Source of the DNA: Candidatus Gastranaerophilales bacterium
GTDB lineage: Bacteria > Cyanobacteriota > Vampirovibrionia > Gastranaerophilales > Gastranaerophilaceae
Length of the DNA: 64,000 nucleotides
Direction: 5' to 3'
Assembly (NCBI GenBank): GCA_944325835.1
Contig: CALVBO010000004.1
Coordinates: forward strand, 96,232 to 160,231
In this document: piece by piece, positions 8,180-16,783 of the stretch
Position numbering within the stretch: position 1 is the first letter of the stretch
How the letters are laid out: each line of letters opens with the position of its first letter
The notes under the pieces: model-generated
Seen by the model: the letters and a program-made list of their open reading frames with translations, nothing else
What the model was told of the DNA's origin: nothing
Databases searched by the model: none
Translations under genes and position numbers: made by a program

Positions 8180-9055
8180 ATGGCGCTTAATTTTCAAGAA
8201 CTAGTTTTTAATTTACAAAAGTTTTGGTCTGATCAGGGCTGTATTATTCAGCAGCCTTATGATATAGAAAAAGGGGCTTCTACCATGAATCCCGCTACAT
8301 TTTTGCGTTCTTTAGGGCCTGAACCCTGGAACACAGCAATGATTGAACCTTGCAGAAGACCTACTGATGCAAGATATGGCGAAAACCCAAACCGTTTGGG
8401 GCATTATTTTCAATTCCAGGTAATCCTGAAACCTTCTCCGGACGATGCGCAGGAGCTTTACTTGAAGAGTCTTGAGGCAATGGGAATTGACCTTTCAAAA
8501 CACGATGTTCGTTTTGTCGAAGACAACTGGGAATCACCTACTCTCGGTGCGGCCGGCGTCGGCTGGGAAGTCTGGCTTGACGGAATGGAAGTTACACAAT
8601 TCACATACTTCCAACAGGTCGGCGGAATAGAAGTAAAACCGGTTGCTTTAGAACTTACCTACGGTTTGGAACGTATCGCTATGTATTTGCAGAATAAGTC
8701 TTCTGTTTTTGATATACAGTGGAACGACAAGTTGAAATACGGTGAAATCTATTTGCAAAACGAAATTGAACAGTCTAAATACAACTTTGAGGTTTCGGAT
8801 GCAAAAGCACTGTTCACGATGTTTGACCTTTATCAAAAAGAGGTTGATAATTGTGTTAGCGCAAAGCTTGTTTTACCGGCTTATGATTATGTGTTGAAAT
8901 GTTCTCATACTTTTAACCTGCTTGATGCAAGAGGGGTTATAAGTAAGGATGAACGTATCAATTTCATTAACCGTGTCAGAACAATGGCTTCTGCTGTAGC
9001 GCAATTGTATGTAGCACAAAGAGAAGAACTCGGTTTCCCTCTTTGTAAAGTGTAA
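8180..9055 (+). CDS. glyQ: Glycine--tRNA ligase alpha subunit
   Basis: Class II synthetase alpha chain of the bacterial alpha2beta2 glycyl-tRNA synthetase, which charges tRNA-Gly. The family signature is clear: [57 protein letters not shown] and the [11 protein letters not shown] motif 3. At 291 residues it is full length. The frame extends upstream to a TTG at 8108, but homology begins at the ATG at 8180. The beta subunit (glyS), which often follows, is not in this window. Confidence 0.95.
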   Translation: MALNFQELVFNLQKFWSDQGCIIQQPYDIEKGASTMNPATFLRSLGPEPWNTAMIEPCRRPTDARYGENPNRLGHYFQFQVILKPSPDDAQELYLKSLEAMGIDLSKHDVRFVEDNWESPTLGAAGVGWEVWLDGMEVTQFTYFQQVGGIEVKPVALELTYGLERIAMYLQNKSSVFDIQWNDKLKYGEIYLQNEIEQSKYNFEVSDAKALFTMFDLYQKEVDNCVSAKLVLPAYDYVLKCSHTFNLLDARGVISKDERINFINRVRTMASAVAQLYVAQREELGFPLCKV

Positions 9056-9105
9056 ATGGAGAGGTACTTGTTACTTCTTTGATAGTAAAGTGTAAAGGAA
9101 ATTAG

Positions 9106-10710
9106 ATGGCTGAAAAATTTAACAGAGCAACGTTCACCAGAAACTTTTTGAAAAAGATTACAAGAATTAAAGCACCTGATGAAATGCTTGAACAAGCATC
9201 AGAAGGCAGCTTAGAAAAAACCTTAGGGGTTTGGGATTTAATTATTCTCGGTATTGGTGCAATTATCGGATCGGGAATTTTTGCGGTTGTAGGCGTTGCT
9301 GCTGCGGGAAGCCCTGACGGCGGAGTCGGTGCGGGGCCTGCGTTGATTGTTTCTATGATTATCGCAGCGATTGCGTGTGTTTTTTCAGCACTTTGTTATT
9401 GTGAATTTGCAACAATGATTCCGGTTGCGGGCGGTGCTTATATTTATACGTTTGCAACTCTTGGTGAATTTGCAGCATGGATGGTCGGCTGGGTTTTGAT
9501 GCTGGAATACGCTGTAGGGTTTATTGCCTGTGCGTGTGCGTGGTCTAACCACTTTGTTCAATTCCTTTCCGGATTTTCTCATGTACTGCCTTCCTGGCTT
9601 GCTAATCCGCCGGTTTGGCTGATGAATAATACGAGTTCTGCCCTAAAAATTTGTAAAGATGCGGGAGTTACTGACGTTACAACGGTTATTCCGCATATTG
9701 CAGGTATACCGATTTGTATAAATGTTCCGGCTATTTTGATGATAGTTTTAACCGCGGCAATATTGATTAAGGGTACTAAAGATTCTGCTAAAATGGCAGG
9801 GATTATGGTAGTTATAAAACTCGCTGTAATTGCCCTCTTCGTTTTGGGCGGAGCATTTTATGTGAAACCTGAAAACTGGACACCTTTTGCTCCTAACGGG
9901 TTTGAAGGTATTTTTGCGGGTGCGTTTTTAATCTTCTTTGCCTATATTGGTTTTGATGCTGTTGCAACAGCAGCAGAAGAATGTAAAAATCCTCAAAGAG
10001 ATTTGCCGATTGGTATTATCGGTTCATTGTTGCTGACGACAATTGTTTACGTGCTTGTAGCTTTAGTTTTAACCGGTATGCAGCCGACAAGCGGCGTAAC
10101 TATTCCGACAGACTTCCTGAAAGCTCCTATGGCATACGCAATGGGTGCGGCCGGTAAAAACTTCTTTGCAGGATTGATTTCTGCGGGTTCTCTTGCGGGC
10201 TTAACTTCTGTGTTGCTGGTTATGATGATGGCTGCTATCAGAACTTTATACGCAATGAGTCGTGATAACTTTATCTCTAAGAGATTTCAAAAGTTACACC
10301 CTGTATTTAAAACTCCGCATATTTTGACATGGACAGTTTGTGCATTGTCAATTATAGGTGTTTTATTGCTTGATTTGAATGTTGCGGCTGAACTTTCCAA
10401 CTTCGGTACCTTCGCTTCCTTCATTGTTGTTTGTATCGCGGTATTGATTTTGAGAAAAACCGAACCGGATCGCGAAAGACCATTTAAAGTTCCGTTCTCT
10501 CCGTTGTTCCCGATTCTGGGTATACTTTGCTGCGGCGGTTTGATGATTTATAAAATGCAGTTTGCATCAAGTTCAGGCTTGTTGTTCCCGCTCTGGCTTG
10601 GTATTGGTGCATTGATTTACCTCTATTACGGATTCGTTAAAAACCGTAATTACGAAAATGAAGTACACAACGAAAAAGTAGCACTTAAAAAGCAGGAAAT
10701 AACTAAATAA
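9106..10710 (+). CDS. APC-family amino acid permease (first of two)
   Basis: 534-residue transporter of the amino acid-polyamine-organocation superfamily, closest in style to the cationic amino-acid (CAT/YfnA) group. Helix 1 carries GIGAIIGSGIFAVVG, the broken helix that binds the amino-acid backbone; about 12 helices follow, with FFAYIGFDAVATAAEE (helix 6 region) and the ATIRTLYAMSRD-like cytoplasmic loop. Ribosome site AAAGGAAA before the ATG. The next permease starts 1 base after this stop codon. Confidence 0.92.
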   Translation: MAEKFNRATFTRNFLKKITRIKAPDEMLEQASEGSLEKTLGVWDLIILGIGAIIGSGIFAVVGVAAAGSPDGGVGAGPALIVSMIIAAIACVFSALCYCEFATMIPVAGGAYIYTFATLGEFAAWMVGWVLMLEYAVGFIACACAWSNHFVQFLSGFSHVLPSWLANPPVWLMNNTSSALKICKDAGVTDVTTVIPHIAGIPICINVPAILMIVLTAAILIKGTKDSAKMAGIMVVIKLAVIALFVLGGAFYVKPENWTPFAPNGFEGIFAGAFLIFFAYIGFDAVATAAEECKNPQRDLPIGIIGSLLLTTIVYVLVALVLTGMQPTSGVTIPTDFLKAPMAYAMGAAGKNFFAGLISAGSLAGLTSVLLVMMMAAIRTLYAMSRDNFISKRFQKLHPVFKTPHILTWTVCALSIIGVLLLDLNVAAELSNFGTFASFIVVCIAVLILRKTEPDRERPFKVPFSPLFPILGILCCGGLMIYKMQFASSSGLLFPLWLGIGALIYLYYGFVKNRNYENEVHNEKVALKKQEITK

Positions 10711-10711
10711 A

Positions 10712-12229
10712 ATGGGTTTAATAGAAAATATTTTAAAAAGGAAAAGCCCTGACGAGTTACTGGCTGTCAGTAAAAAGTCCGAACTTAAAAAGACATTAAA
10801 CGTATTTGATTTAATGATAATAGGTATAGGGGCAGTTGTCGGAACCGGTATATTTACGATTATCGGTTCTGCAATCAAGGGCGGTCTGGAAGGCGCAGGC
10901 GCAGGCCCTGCTGTTATTATTTCAATGATACTGGCAGCGATTGCGTGTGTATTTTCAGCACTTTGTTACAGCGAAATCGCAGCGATGATGCCTATTGCCG
11001 GAAGCGCTTATACATATACTTACGCAACAATGGGTGAATTTATGGCGTGGATGGTCGGCTGGATTTTAATGCTGGAGTATGCTATCGGAAATATTACGGT
11101 GGCAAGTGCATGGACTGGATATTTTGTTCAGTTTCTCAAAGGTTTTAAACATCTTTTACCCGCGTTTGTCGTTAACTTCCCGCTCTGGCTCAGAAACGAT
11201 TACAGAACAATTCTCACTATGTGCAATCAGAACGGTTTGAATCCGCACGATTATATGCCGTTTTTATTTGATAAAATTCCGGTTGCAATCAATCTCCCTG
11301 CAATTTTTATTGTACTTGTTTTGACTCTGTTGTTGATTAAAGGTGTTAAAGAGTCAACAAGAGTTGCAAGTATTATGGTTGCAGTGAATATGTTTATGAT
11401 TTTGTCATTTATTGTGGTCGGTGCGTTTTACGTTAAGCCTGAAAACTGGACTCCTTTTGCCCCGAACGGGTTTGAAGGTATTTTTATGGGCGCGTTTTTG
11501 ATTTTCTTTGCATATATCGGTTTTGATGCAATTTCAACGTGTGCTGAGGAAACAGAAAACCCTCAAAGAGATTTACCTATCGGTATTTTGGGAACTTTAA
11601 TTTTCTGCACGGTGTTGTACGTTTTTGTAGCACTTGTATTAACAGGAATTGTTCCTTTGCAAACTATTAATACATCTGCACCGATTGCGGCGGCAATGAA
11701 ATTCGTCGGCAAAGACTGGTTCGCGGGAGTTATTTCTACCGGTGCATTATGCGCTTTGACGTCTGTCCTTTTAATTTATCAGCTTGGAACAACCAGAATT
11801 TTGTATGCAATGAGCCGTGACAGATTTTTGCCAAAGGCGGTTAGAGTCATTCACAGAAAATTCAGAACCCCTCACGTTTTGACCTGGATTGCCGGTATTA
11901 TAGTAATCATCGGTTCACTGTTTATGGATTTGAACATATCGGCAGAACTTTGTAACTTCGGTACCTTTACATCATTTATAATAATTTGTATTGCGGTATT
12001 GATTTTGAGAAAAACAGAACCAAAAAGGGAACGTCCGTTCAAAGTCCCGCTCTGTCCGTGGTTCCCGATTTTAGGGATTTTAACGTGCGGCGGTTTGATG
12101 GTTTATTCAATGAAATTTTTGAAAACCTCGTCAATATACTTTCCGCTGTGGTTGTTGATGGGCATAGCGATTTACGCGGCATACGGATACAAACAAAAAA
12201 GACTTGAAGATATGGGAAAACGGCAGTAG
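10712..12229 (+). CDS. APC-family amino acid permease (second of two)
   Basis: Tandem paralogue of the preceding permease, with the same landmarks: GIGAVVGTGIFTIIGSA in helix 1, VKPENWTPFAPNGFEGIF, FFAYIGFDAISTCAEE, and LRKTEPKRERPFKVP near the end. Helix-1 and loop differences suggest a different amino-acid preference, which cannot be named from sequence. It sits 1 base after the first gene and has no internal promoter, so the pair forms one transcript. Its TAG stop lies inside the terminator stem. Confidence 0.92.
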   Translation: MGLIENILKRKSPDELLAVSKKSELKKTLNVFDLMIIGIGAVVGTGIFTIIGSAIKGGLEGAGAGPAVIISMILAAIACVFSALCYSEIAAMMPIAGSAYTYTYATMGEFMAWMVGWILMLEYAIGNITVASAWTGYFVQFLKGFKHLLPAFVVNFPLWLRNDYRTILTMCNQNGLNPHDYMPFLFDKIPVAINLPAIFIVLVLTLLLIKGVKESTRVASIMVAVNMFMILSFIVVGAFYVKPENWTPFAPNGFEGIFMGAFLIFFAYIGFDAISTCAEETENPQRDLPIGILGTLIFCTVLYVFVALVLTGIVPLQTINTSAPIAAAMKFVGKDWFAGVISTGALCALTSVLLIYQLGTTRILYAMSRDRFLPKAVRVIHRKFRTPHVLTWIAGIIVIIGSLFMDLNISAELCNFGTFTSFIIICIAVLILRKTEPKRERPFKVPLCPWFPILGILTCGGLMVYSMKFLKTSSIYFPLWLLMGIAIYAAYGYKQKRLEDMGKRQ

Positions 12230-12246
12230 TTATACTGCCGTTTTTT
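12221..12246 (+). terminator. Terminator of the permease operon
   Basis: CGGCAGTA pairs with TACTGCCG (12233-12240), then T6. The stem contains the stop codon. Confidence 0.9.
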
Positions 12247-12251
12247 AGGGC

Positions 12252-12280
12252 TTGACTAATAATAAAAAATAATACATAAT
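12252..12280 (+). promoter_or_regulatory. Cassette 2 promoter
   Basis: TTGACT, 17-base spacer, CATAAT. Confidence 0.8.
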
Positions 12281-12313
12281 AATTGTGTATCAAAAGAAAG
12301 GAAGGGTAAATGA

Positions 12314-13570
12314 ATGAACGAAATTAAGACTGTAACGACAAGGACAGGGGGGGGGGGGGCCGGCTGAGCCGGTGCCATATTTGGTTCCGAGCGACTGGAC
12401 CACGAAAAACATAAGGGTGAAGGCTGAGCCGGTCGCGAGCGCAACATTGGGACTGCGCCTCGCGTTTTCTTGTTCGACTCGCGGAAAACGTGCCTACGTG
12501 CTTTCAGCACTCCGCACTCCGCTCGCTCACGCAAACGCCACCGCTCGCGCTTGCAACCAAGAACGCGGTCTTGCTTGTCGCGCGCTCGACTTTGCACAAG
12601 GCAAGCCTTGTTCCGTGGCTCTGCTCGGCTTGGCATTCACCATGGCGGAAATCCTGTTATCCCTGACGATAATCGGTGTTGTGGCTGCGATAACGCTGCC
12701 GAGCCTCACGGGCAACATAAATGAGCGCACATGGAACACACAAAGAAAAGCTCTTTATGCACGGTTTAGTCAGGCGATAGCTCTTATGCCCGCATTGAAC
12801 GGCTTCGGAACCCTGATTGAGGAAACTGACAGCGCAGGTTAACGTCAATAGAAGATACCGCGGCGGAAACTTTTGTCACAAGCGGACTTTCAAAAGTCTT
12901 AAAAATTAATAACATCTGTGACAATGAACATCTGCAAGACTGCGGGATTACAAGTTCATGGACAACAATGAATGGTAGTGCTATTTCTGTTCCAACAACA
13001 ATGAAAGATTTAAATCAATTTATTGTGAGTAATTCATATCCGGGCGTAGAGTTTTCGCAGATTAATACAAAAGCTGCTGCATTTGAAACTGCAAACGGAG
13101 AAAGTGTTCTGGTTTATTATGCCCCGGGCTGTCAGCCAAATAATAATGAAACAACAGAGCATAACTCGCAAGCAAAAATGTGTGCGAACTTTGTTTTCGA
13201 TATGAACGGTAATAAAGGCCCGAATACTATAGGCAAAGATATCGGGTTCCTGACGGTATTTTATCCGATTGATTCAAAAGTTGTTGCCCCGATACCGCAC
13301 CAGCGGGACGCCGGTACAAATATTGCTCAAGAAGATGCCTCGGCTGCTTGCACTGCACAAGATCCGGAATACAGAATTCCTAATATGTATGAAAAGGCGT
13401 CACTGTTTACAAATAAAGATTTGATTGGTAATATTACCAGCTGCGTCGGCTACAATACATCTTCAGTGCTTTCCTCAACTCAGGCATGGAGAGTCGGAAC
13501 TCAGTCCGGTAATTTTTGGGTTGGTGAAAAATCCCTGGCAAGATATCTTCGCTGTGTTAAGCGTAACTAA
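12314..13570 (+). pseudogene. Cassette 2: prepilin/lectin-like gene with a frameshift (13 G)
   Basis: The ATG at 12314 opens MNEIKTVTTRT before 13 G; 12 G would be in frame (107-residue leader, prepilin site LA|FTMAEILL at 12636). A second lesion lies at 12840-12842: the sequence reads GCAGGTTAACGTC where cassette 3 has GCAGGTTCAACGTC, so one C is missing and a TAA follows at once. The rest stays open in the shifted frame from 12842 to 13570, with KINNICDNEH, NGNKGPNTIGKDIG and the closing LRCVKRN intact. The damage therefore looks recent, or is an assembly error. A corrected gene would encode a normal family member. Confidence 0.85.
12347..12359 (+). repeat. Poly-G switch tract, cassette 2 (13 G)
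   Basis: 12 G would be in frame. Directly followed by the palindrome CCGGCTGAGCCGG, which supplies a TGA in the shifted frame. Confidence 0.9.
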
Positions 13571-13587
13571 GCATAATTTTTACAAGG

Positions 13588-13609
13588 GGGCGGAAAGTTC
13601 CGCCCTTTA
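13588..13609 (+). terminator. Probable terminator after cassette 2
   Basis: GGGCGGAA pairs with TTCCGCCC (13598-13605); only a short T run follows. Confidence 0.6.
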
Positions 13610-13759
13610 CTATTACCAGGTCAACTTTGTAAATTTTTGTAACAAATACACCCCCGAATTAATCCTTTAGTATTATTTTTTCTACCCGTTTGTGCTATAT
13701 TAAATCATGTAAGAATGTGGATTAATATACCATAGTTAGAATAAGAAATGGAGGCTAAA

Positions 13760-15478
13760 ATGACAGTTGGACAATTCGTGTTTATGTTGCACAGTCATCT
13801 CCCGTACTACAGAAAAGCGGGAATGTGGCCGTTTGGGGAAGAAAACCTTTACGAATGTATGGCAGAAACCTACGTGCCTTTGCTGAATGCAATATCCGAA
13901 TTATATGATGAAGGTATTAAAGCGAAACTTACGGTTGGTATTACGCCGATTTTGGCTGAACAGCTTAATGACCAGCATCTTAAAGAAGGTTTTGTTAAGT
14001 ATTTAGATTCAAGAATTGCTCAAGTGTCTAAGGATTTGGAAAGATATCCGGATCCGAAAGTTCCTCACTCCCAGCATTTAAAATACCTCGCAAAGTATTA
14101 TTTTGACTGGTTTAATCACATCAGAGATTCGTTCGTAAATAAATACGGCATGGATTTGATTGCTCAATTTAAAAAATATCAGGATTTAGGCTGTATTGAA
14201 ATTACGACTTCCGGTGCAACTCACGGGTTCTCTCCGCTGCTGGCAACAGACAGCAATCTGAATGCGCAGTTTAAAGTCGGCTCCGATACAACAGAAAGAC
14301 TTTTCGGCAAACGTGCTAAGGGCTGCTGGCTTCCTGAATGTGCTTACAGACAAGGTTATGAGTTCGTTGGTAAGGACGGTAAGAAAAAATGGCGTCCGGC
14401 TATTGAAGTTACTCTGCAAAATAACGGTATTGAGTACTTCTTTACTGAATCTCATGTTATTGAAGGAGGTAACTCTATCGGAAACCGCCGTGTAATAGGT
14501 ATTTACGGTAATATTGAATATATACCGCTTCCGGATCGCCCTGCAACCGGTTATGATACTTATTCTGCTTACTGGCTGCCGGATGCGCAGGTTGCTGTTA
14601 TGGGCAGAAACGACAGAGCTGGTTATCAGGTTTGGTCTGCTGCTGACGGTTATCCGGGTGACGGATGTTTCAGAGAATTCCACAAAAAAGACGACAAGTC
14701 TGGCATGCACTACTGGAGAATTACTTCTCCAAAAACGGATTTAGGCGACAAAATGCTTTATGATCCGGTGCTTGCTCTGAATAAAATCAGCGAAAACTCT
14801 GATCACTACACAACTTTAATCTACCACTTGATGAATGATTACAAAAAAGCTACCGGCAAAGAAGGGCTGGTAATGGTATCGTTCGACACAGAACTTTTCG
14901 GCCACTGGTGGTTTGAAGGTGTTGAATTCATTAAACAGGTAATCAAAAAATTCAACAACTTTGTTCCGGAAGTTGAAAGAATGACAGCAGGTGAATACTT
15001 AAAAGCTTATCCGCCGAAAGAAGCTATTCAAATTCCTGAAAGTTCCTGGGGACAAGGCGGTCACTTCTATGTATGGCAAAACCACCTTACTGAATGGATG
15101 TGGCCTATTATTCACTCTTGCGAAAAACGAATTAATGCTATTGTGGATAATTATCCTGAAATTCCTGAGGATAAACTTCTCCACCGTGCGTTGAACCAGC
15201 TTGCAAGAGAAAATCTGCTGCTGCAAAGTTCAGACTGGCCGTTCCTGATTACGACATGGCAGGCTAAAGACTACGCAACAGATAGGTTCAGAGAACACGT
15301 TGACCGCTTTGAAACTATCGCGGATATGATTGAAAGCGGTAATATAGATGATGCGAAGCTGAAAGAAATCGAAAGTATTGATAATTGTTTCCCGGTAATA
15401 GATTACAGGGTTTATCAATCAATAGAGGAGGGTGTAATTCCTCAGCAATCAGCGAAACTCGCACCACTTTACAATTAG
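13760..15478 (+). CDS. GH57 family 1,4-alpha-glucan branching enzyme-like protein
   Basis: Glycoside hydrolase family 57 protein of the DUF1957/branching-enzyme branch, expected to transfer glucan chains to make alpha-1,6 branches in glycogen. Landmarks: HSHLPYYRKAG at the N-terminus, GCWLPECAYR with the predicted nucleophile Glu at about residue 193, and SFDTELFGHWWFEG with the predicted acid/base Asp at about residue 376. Length 572 is usual. I chose the ATG at 13760 because GGAGG lies just upstream, inside a longer frame starting at 13748. Single-gene transcript with its own terminator. An amylase activity cannot be excluded. Confidence 0.88.
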   Translation: MTVGQFVFMLHSHLPYYRKAGMWPFGEENLYECMAETYVPLLNAISELYDEGIKAKLTVGITPILAEQLNDQHLKEGFVKYLDSRIAQVSKDLERYPDPKVPHSQHLKYLAKYYFDWFNHIRDSFVNKYGMDLIAQFKKYQDLGCIEITTSGATHGFSPLLATDSNLNAQFKVGSDTTERLFGKRAKGCWLPECAYRQGYEFVGKDGKKKWRPAIEVTLQNNGIEYFFTESHVIEGGNSIGNRRVIGIYGNIEYIPLPDRPATGYDTYSAYWLPDAQVAVMGRNDRAGYQVWSAADGYPGDGCFREFHKKDDKSGMHYWRITSPKTDLGDKMLYDPVLALNKISENSDHYTTLIYHLMNDYKKATGKEGLVMVSFDTELFGHWWFEGVEFIKQVIKKFNNFVPEVERMTAGEYLKAYPPKEAIQIPESSWGQGGHFYVWQNHLTEWMWPIIHSCEKRINAIVDNYPEIPEDKLLHRALNQLARENLLLQSSDWPFLITTWQAKDYATDRFREHVDRFETIADMIESGNIDDAKLKEIESIDNCFPVIDYRVYQSIEEGVIPQQSAKLAPLYN

Positions 15479-15484
15479 AATAAT

Positions 15485-15514
15485 AAAGCCCCCATTTTAA
15501 AAGGGGGCTTTATT
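15485..15514 (+). terminator. Terminator after the GH57 gene
   Basis: AAAGCCCCC (15485-15493) pairs with GGGGGCTTT (15503-15511). Confidence 0.88.
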
Positions 15515-15531
15515 ATTCGGAGCAATCGGTC

Positions 15532-15560
15532 TTGACTAATCAAGAAAAGTAGTACATAAT
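15532..15560 (+). promoter_or_regulatory. Cassette 3 promoter
   Basis: TTGACT, 17-base spacer, CATAAT. Confidence 0.8.
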
Positions 15561-15608
15561 GAAGATGTGTAAAAAGAAGCGGGTATTAACCCGAGAAAGG
15601 ATAGAAAG

Positions 15609-16647
15609 ATGAAAAACCGAAGTGTAAGTATTAGTACGGGGGGGGGGGGGGCCGGCTGAGCCGGTTCTACAATTGAACCCGAGCAAGATTTTAGCCTTCA
15701 CCATGGCGGAGATATTGTTATCCCTGACGATAATAGGCGTAGTAGCGGCGATAACGCTTCCGTCACTTACAGGAAACATTAACGAGCGCACCTGGAACAC
15801 CCAGAGAAAAGCGCTTTATGCCCGATTTAGTCAGGCGATAGCTCTTATGCCCGCGTTGAATGGCTTCGGAACCCTGATTGAGGAAACTGACAGCGCAGGT
15901 TCAACGTCAATAGAAGATACTGCTGCTGAAACTTTTGTCACAAGCGGACTTTCAAAAGTTTTAAAGATTAATAACATCTGTGATAATGAACATCTGGAAG
16001 ATTGCGGGATAAATTCGACTTTAGTTACACTGAATGGTTCTACGATTGATACCCCTAAGACAATGTCTGAATTAAATCCCCACATGACTGATAATACTGT
16101 AATCGGCGGCGGTTTTGGAGTTCCTTATAAACAGCTGGATACAAAAGCCGCAGCATTTGAAACACAAAACGGTGAAAGTATTTTGGCTTTTTATAATCCA
16201 AACTGTCAGCCGGCAATGGGTGAAACGTCAAACTATGCTGTTCAACCGAAAATATGTTTAAATTTTATTTTTGACATGAACGGTAACAAAGGCCCGAATA
16301 CTGTCGGGAAGGATATAGGCTTTATGTCTGTGCTGTATCCGACAGATAGCGCGGTGGTTGCACCAAATATTCCTGTACAGAGGGCTTCTTCTACTGCAAA
16401 TCAGCAGGATGCAATGTCAATTTGTAAAGAGCAGGATTCGGAATTTAGAATTCCTAGTCAGGATGAACTTGCGTCTATGTTTGTTAACCAGAGGTTAATC
16501 AATGGTGAGATGGTTACAGGCAGTACAAATTACTGGTCGGCAACCTTGTATGACTCTACAAGAGCTTGGACGCAGGGGTTCTCCAGCGGCGGCCGGTTAA
16601 TCCATGCCAGAAGCAGTGCATTTAGGGTTCACTGTGTGAAACGCTAA
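15609..16647 (+). CDS. Cassette 3: phase-variable prepilin with lectin-like C-terminus (14 G, OFF)
   Basis: The cleanest copy. The ATG at 15609 encodes MKNRSVSIST before 14 G; the frame then stops at TGA 15657. With 13 G it reads GGGGPAEPVLQLNPSKILA|FTMAEILL, a 29-residue prepilin leader without palindromic-repeat insertions. The mature part (from 15697) has the hydrophobic helix, NINERTWNTQRKALYARF, KINNICDNEH, LDTKAAAFET, NGNKGPNTVGKDIG and a DUF1566-like end (FRIPSQDELASMF ... YWSAT ... AWTQGF ... CVKR). Because the leader is simple, this copy best shows the ancestral design. Confidence 0.88.
15638..15651 (+). repeat. Poly-G switch tract, cassette 3 (14 G)
   Basis: The first G completes an ACG codon. 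13 G would be in frame; 14 G leads to TGA in the following palindrome. Confidence 0.9.
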
Positions 16648-16783
16648 GGGTAAGCTCTGTTTCTGTAATATCAATAATAGCCCAGCGAATGACATTAAAA
16701 CCCATATCGGATAGCTGTTTTTCTATCCAAAGGTTGTCAAAGTCGTTGGGCTTTTTTAATTTTACAGTTTGCGTTGTTATCAT
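16622..16783 (-). CDS. Small hypothetical protein coupled to glmS (53 aa)
   Basis: Not recognised. Its ATG overlaps the glmS stop (ATGA arrangement on the minus strand), and the frame runs 53 codons: MITTQTVKLKKPNDFDNLW, a middle with MGFNVIRWAIIDITETEL, and an end in SHSEP. The last nine codons plus the stop overlap the 3' end of cassette 3 on the other strand. The overlap pattern and a plausible alpha/beta pattern suggest a real translationally coupled gene. It could still be chance, since it has no independent ribosome site. Confidence 0.5.
   Translation of the reverse strand: MITTQTVKLKKPNDFDNLWIEKQLSDMGFNVIRWAIIDITETELTLSVSHSEP
16679..16757 (+). terminator. Possible long-loop terminator after cassette 3
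   Basis: AGCCCAGCGA (16679-16688) can pair with TCGTTGGGCT (16743-16752), followed by T5. The large loop makes this uncertain. Confidence 0.35.

Noticed and set aside
12256..12636. Minus-strand frame across the cassette 2 leader
   Set aside because: Antisense shadow of the G tract and repeat sequence; reads poly-proline at the tract.
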